NCBI GenBank assembly: GCA_964566425.1
Contig: CAZMIL010000011.1
Span: 1-23,130, forward strand
Direction of reading: 5' to 3'
From: CAZMIL01 sp964566425
Lineage (GTDB): Bacteria; Patescibacteriota; Microgenomatia; UBA1406; GWC2-37-13
DNA: 23,130 nt
Part shown: in pieces, positions 22,930-23,130 of the stretch
How positions within the stretch are numbered: the first letter of the stretch is position 1
Layout of the letters: the number at the start of each line of letters is the position of its first letter
The notes under the pieces: model-generated
What the model saw: the letters and a program-made list of their open reading frames with translations, nothing else
The model's database searches: none
Told to the model about the DNA's origin: nothing
Made by a program: the position numbers and the translations under genes

Positions 22930-23130
22930 AATTCATACCTCCCCTTTTTGACGTCTTTGGCCAACTCTCCGTCTTTCATCATAAAGACTCTTTTTTGCAG
23001 ACTGTTGACGATATCCATATTGTGAGTAGCAAAAAGAATTGTTTTATCGCCTTCTAATTTCTTGAAGATTTTCATGATTTCCCAGGCCGTTTTGGGGTCG
23101 AGGTTACCGGTTGGCTCGTCGGCCAGTATG
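22926..23130 (-). CDS. ftsE: FtsE ATPase, C-terminal part (cut by the window edge)
   Basis: The last 67 codons of an ABC ATPase are present, running off the right edge. It begins within Walker B, ILADEPTGNLDP, followed by the H-loop FATHN and the short C-terminus KGRYEL. The upstream domains (Walker A, signature) lie outside. Position directly before ftsX with an ATGA overlap identifies it as FtsE rather than another ABC protein. It powers FtsX to activate the peptidoglycan hydrolase encoded next. Confidence 0.93.
   Translation of the reverse strand, partial: ILADEPTGNLDPKTAWEIMKIFKKLEGDKTILFATHNMDIVNSLQKRVFMMKDGELAKDVKKGRYEL

Noticed and set aside
1..23130. Recoded genetic code (TGA=Gly)
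   Set aside because: TGA acts as stop at the ends of nth, dinB, ftsE, ftsX and others where the family ends are right, and no core gene has in-frame TGA.

Overview
This 23 kb window looks like chromosome of a small-genome bacterium of the Candidate Phyla Radiation (Patescibacteria, perhaps Microgenomates). That placement is inferred from compact, tightly overlapping AT-rich genes, a short RpoB (1077 aa), a charged coiled-coil insertion in RpoC, lamin-tail, CAP and VanZ surface proteins in one operon, and a Gram-positive style LexA operator. TGA is used as a stop (for example nth, lexA-box region genes and ftsE), so the code is standard and not the TGA=Gly code of Gracilibacteria/SR1. No CRISPR array, transposase, phage gene or rRNA was seen.

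Layout. (1) 1-1820: small accessory genes on the minus strand (tail-anchored coiled coil, zinc-ribbon/helical-repeat protein, XRE regulator, DUF5946-like protein) with a REP-like hairpin. (2) 2004-2093: tRNA-Ser(CGA). (3) 2187-5363: a DNA-damage block, radC-nth on plus facing lexA-dinB on minus; the lexA promoter holds a perfect GAAC-N4-GTTC operator between its -35 and -10 and a second operator at the predicted transcription start. (4) 5465-6450: mscL and a metallophosphoesterase, convergent. (5) 6452-17081: information-processing operon, DUF948-like/YtxH-like pair, then rpoB-rpoC-rpsL-rpsG-fusA, all minus, with a strong rpoB promoter and a hairpin in its leader. (6) 17254-20814: an envelope operon (lamin-tail protein, VanZ, CAP domain protein, 3-TM protein, sugar-phosphate nucleotidyltransferase). 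(7) 20839-23130: ftsE (partial)-ftsX-coiled-coil M23 peptidase, a division hydrolase module.

The most unusual item is the last protein: its M23/LytM metallopeptidase domain is in circularly permuted order, with the HxH motif before the HxxxD motif, yet all expected zinc and catalytic residues are present. It is encoded directly after ftsX, so it is the likely hydrolase controlled by FtsEX. Other notable points are an Nth glycosylase lacking two of four iron-sulfur cysteines, an RNA polymerase with Asn at the E. coli H526 rifampicin position and an atypical trigger loop, a rpoB leader with mutually exclusive hairpins, and several predicted promoters whose start sites fall at or within a few bases of the start codon (leaderless or nearly so), while internal genes such as ftsX carry a good Shine-Dalgarno. 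All calls come from reading the sequence; no database search was possible.
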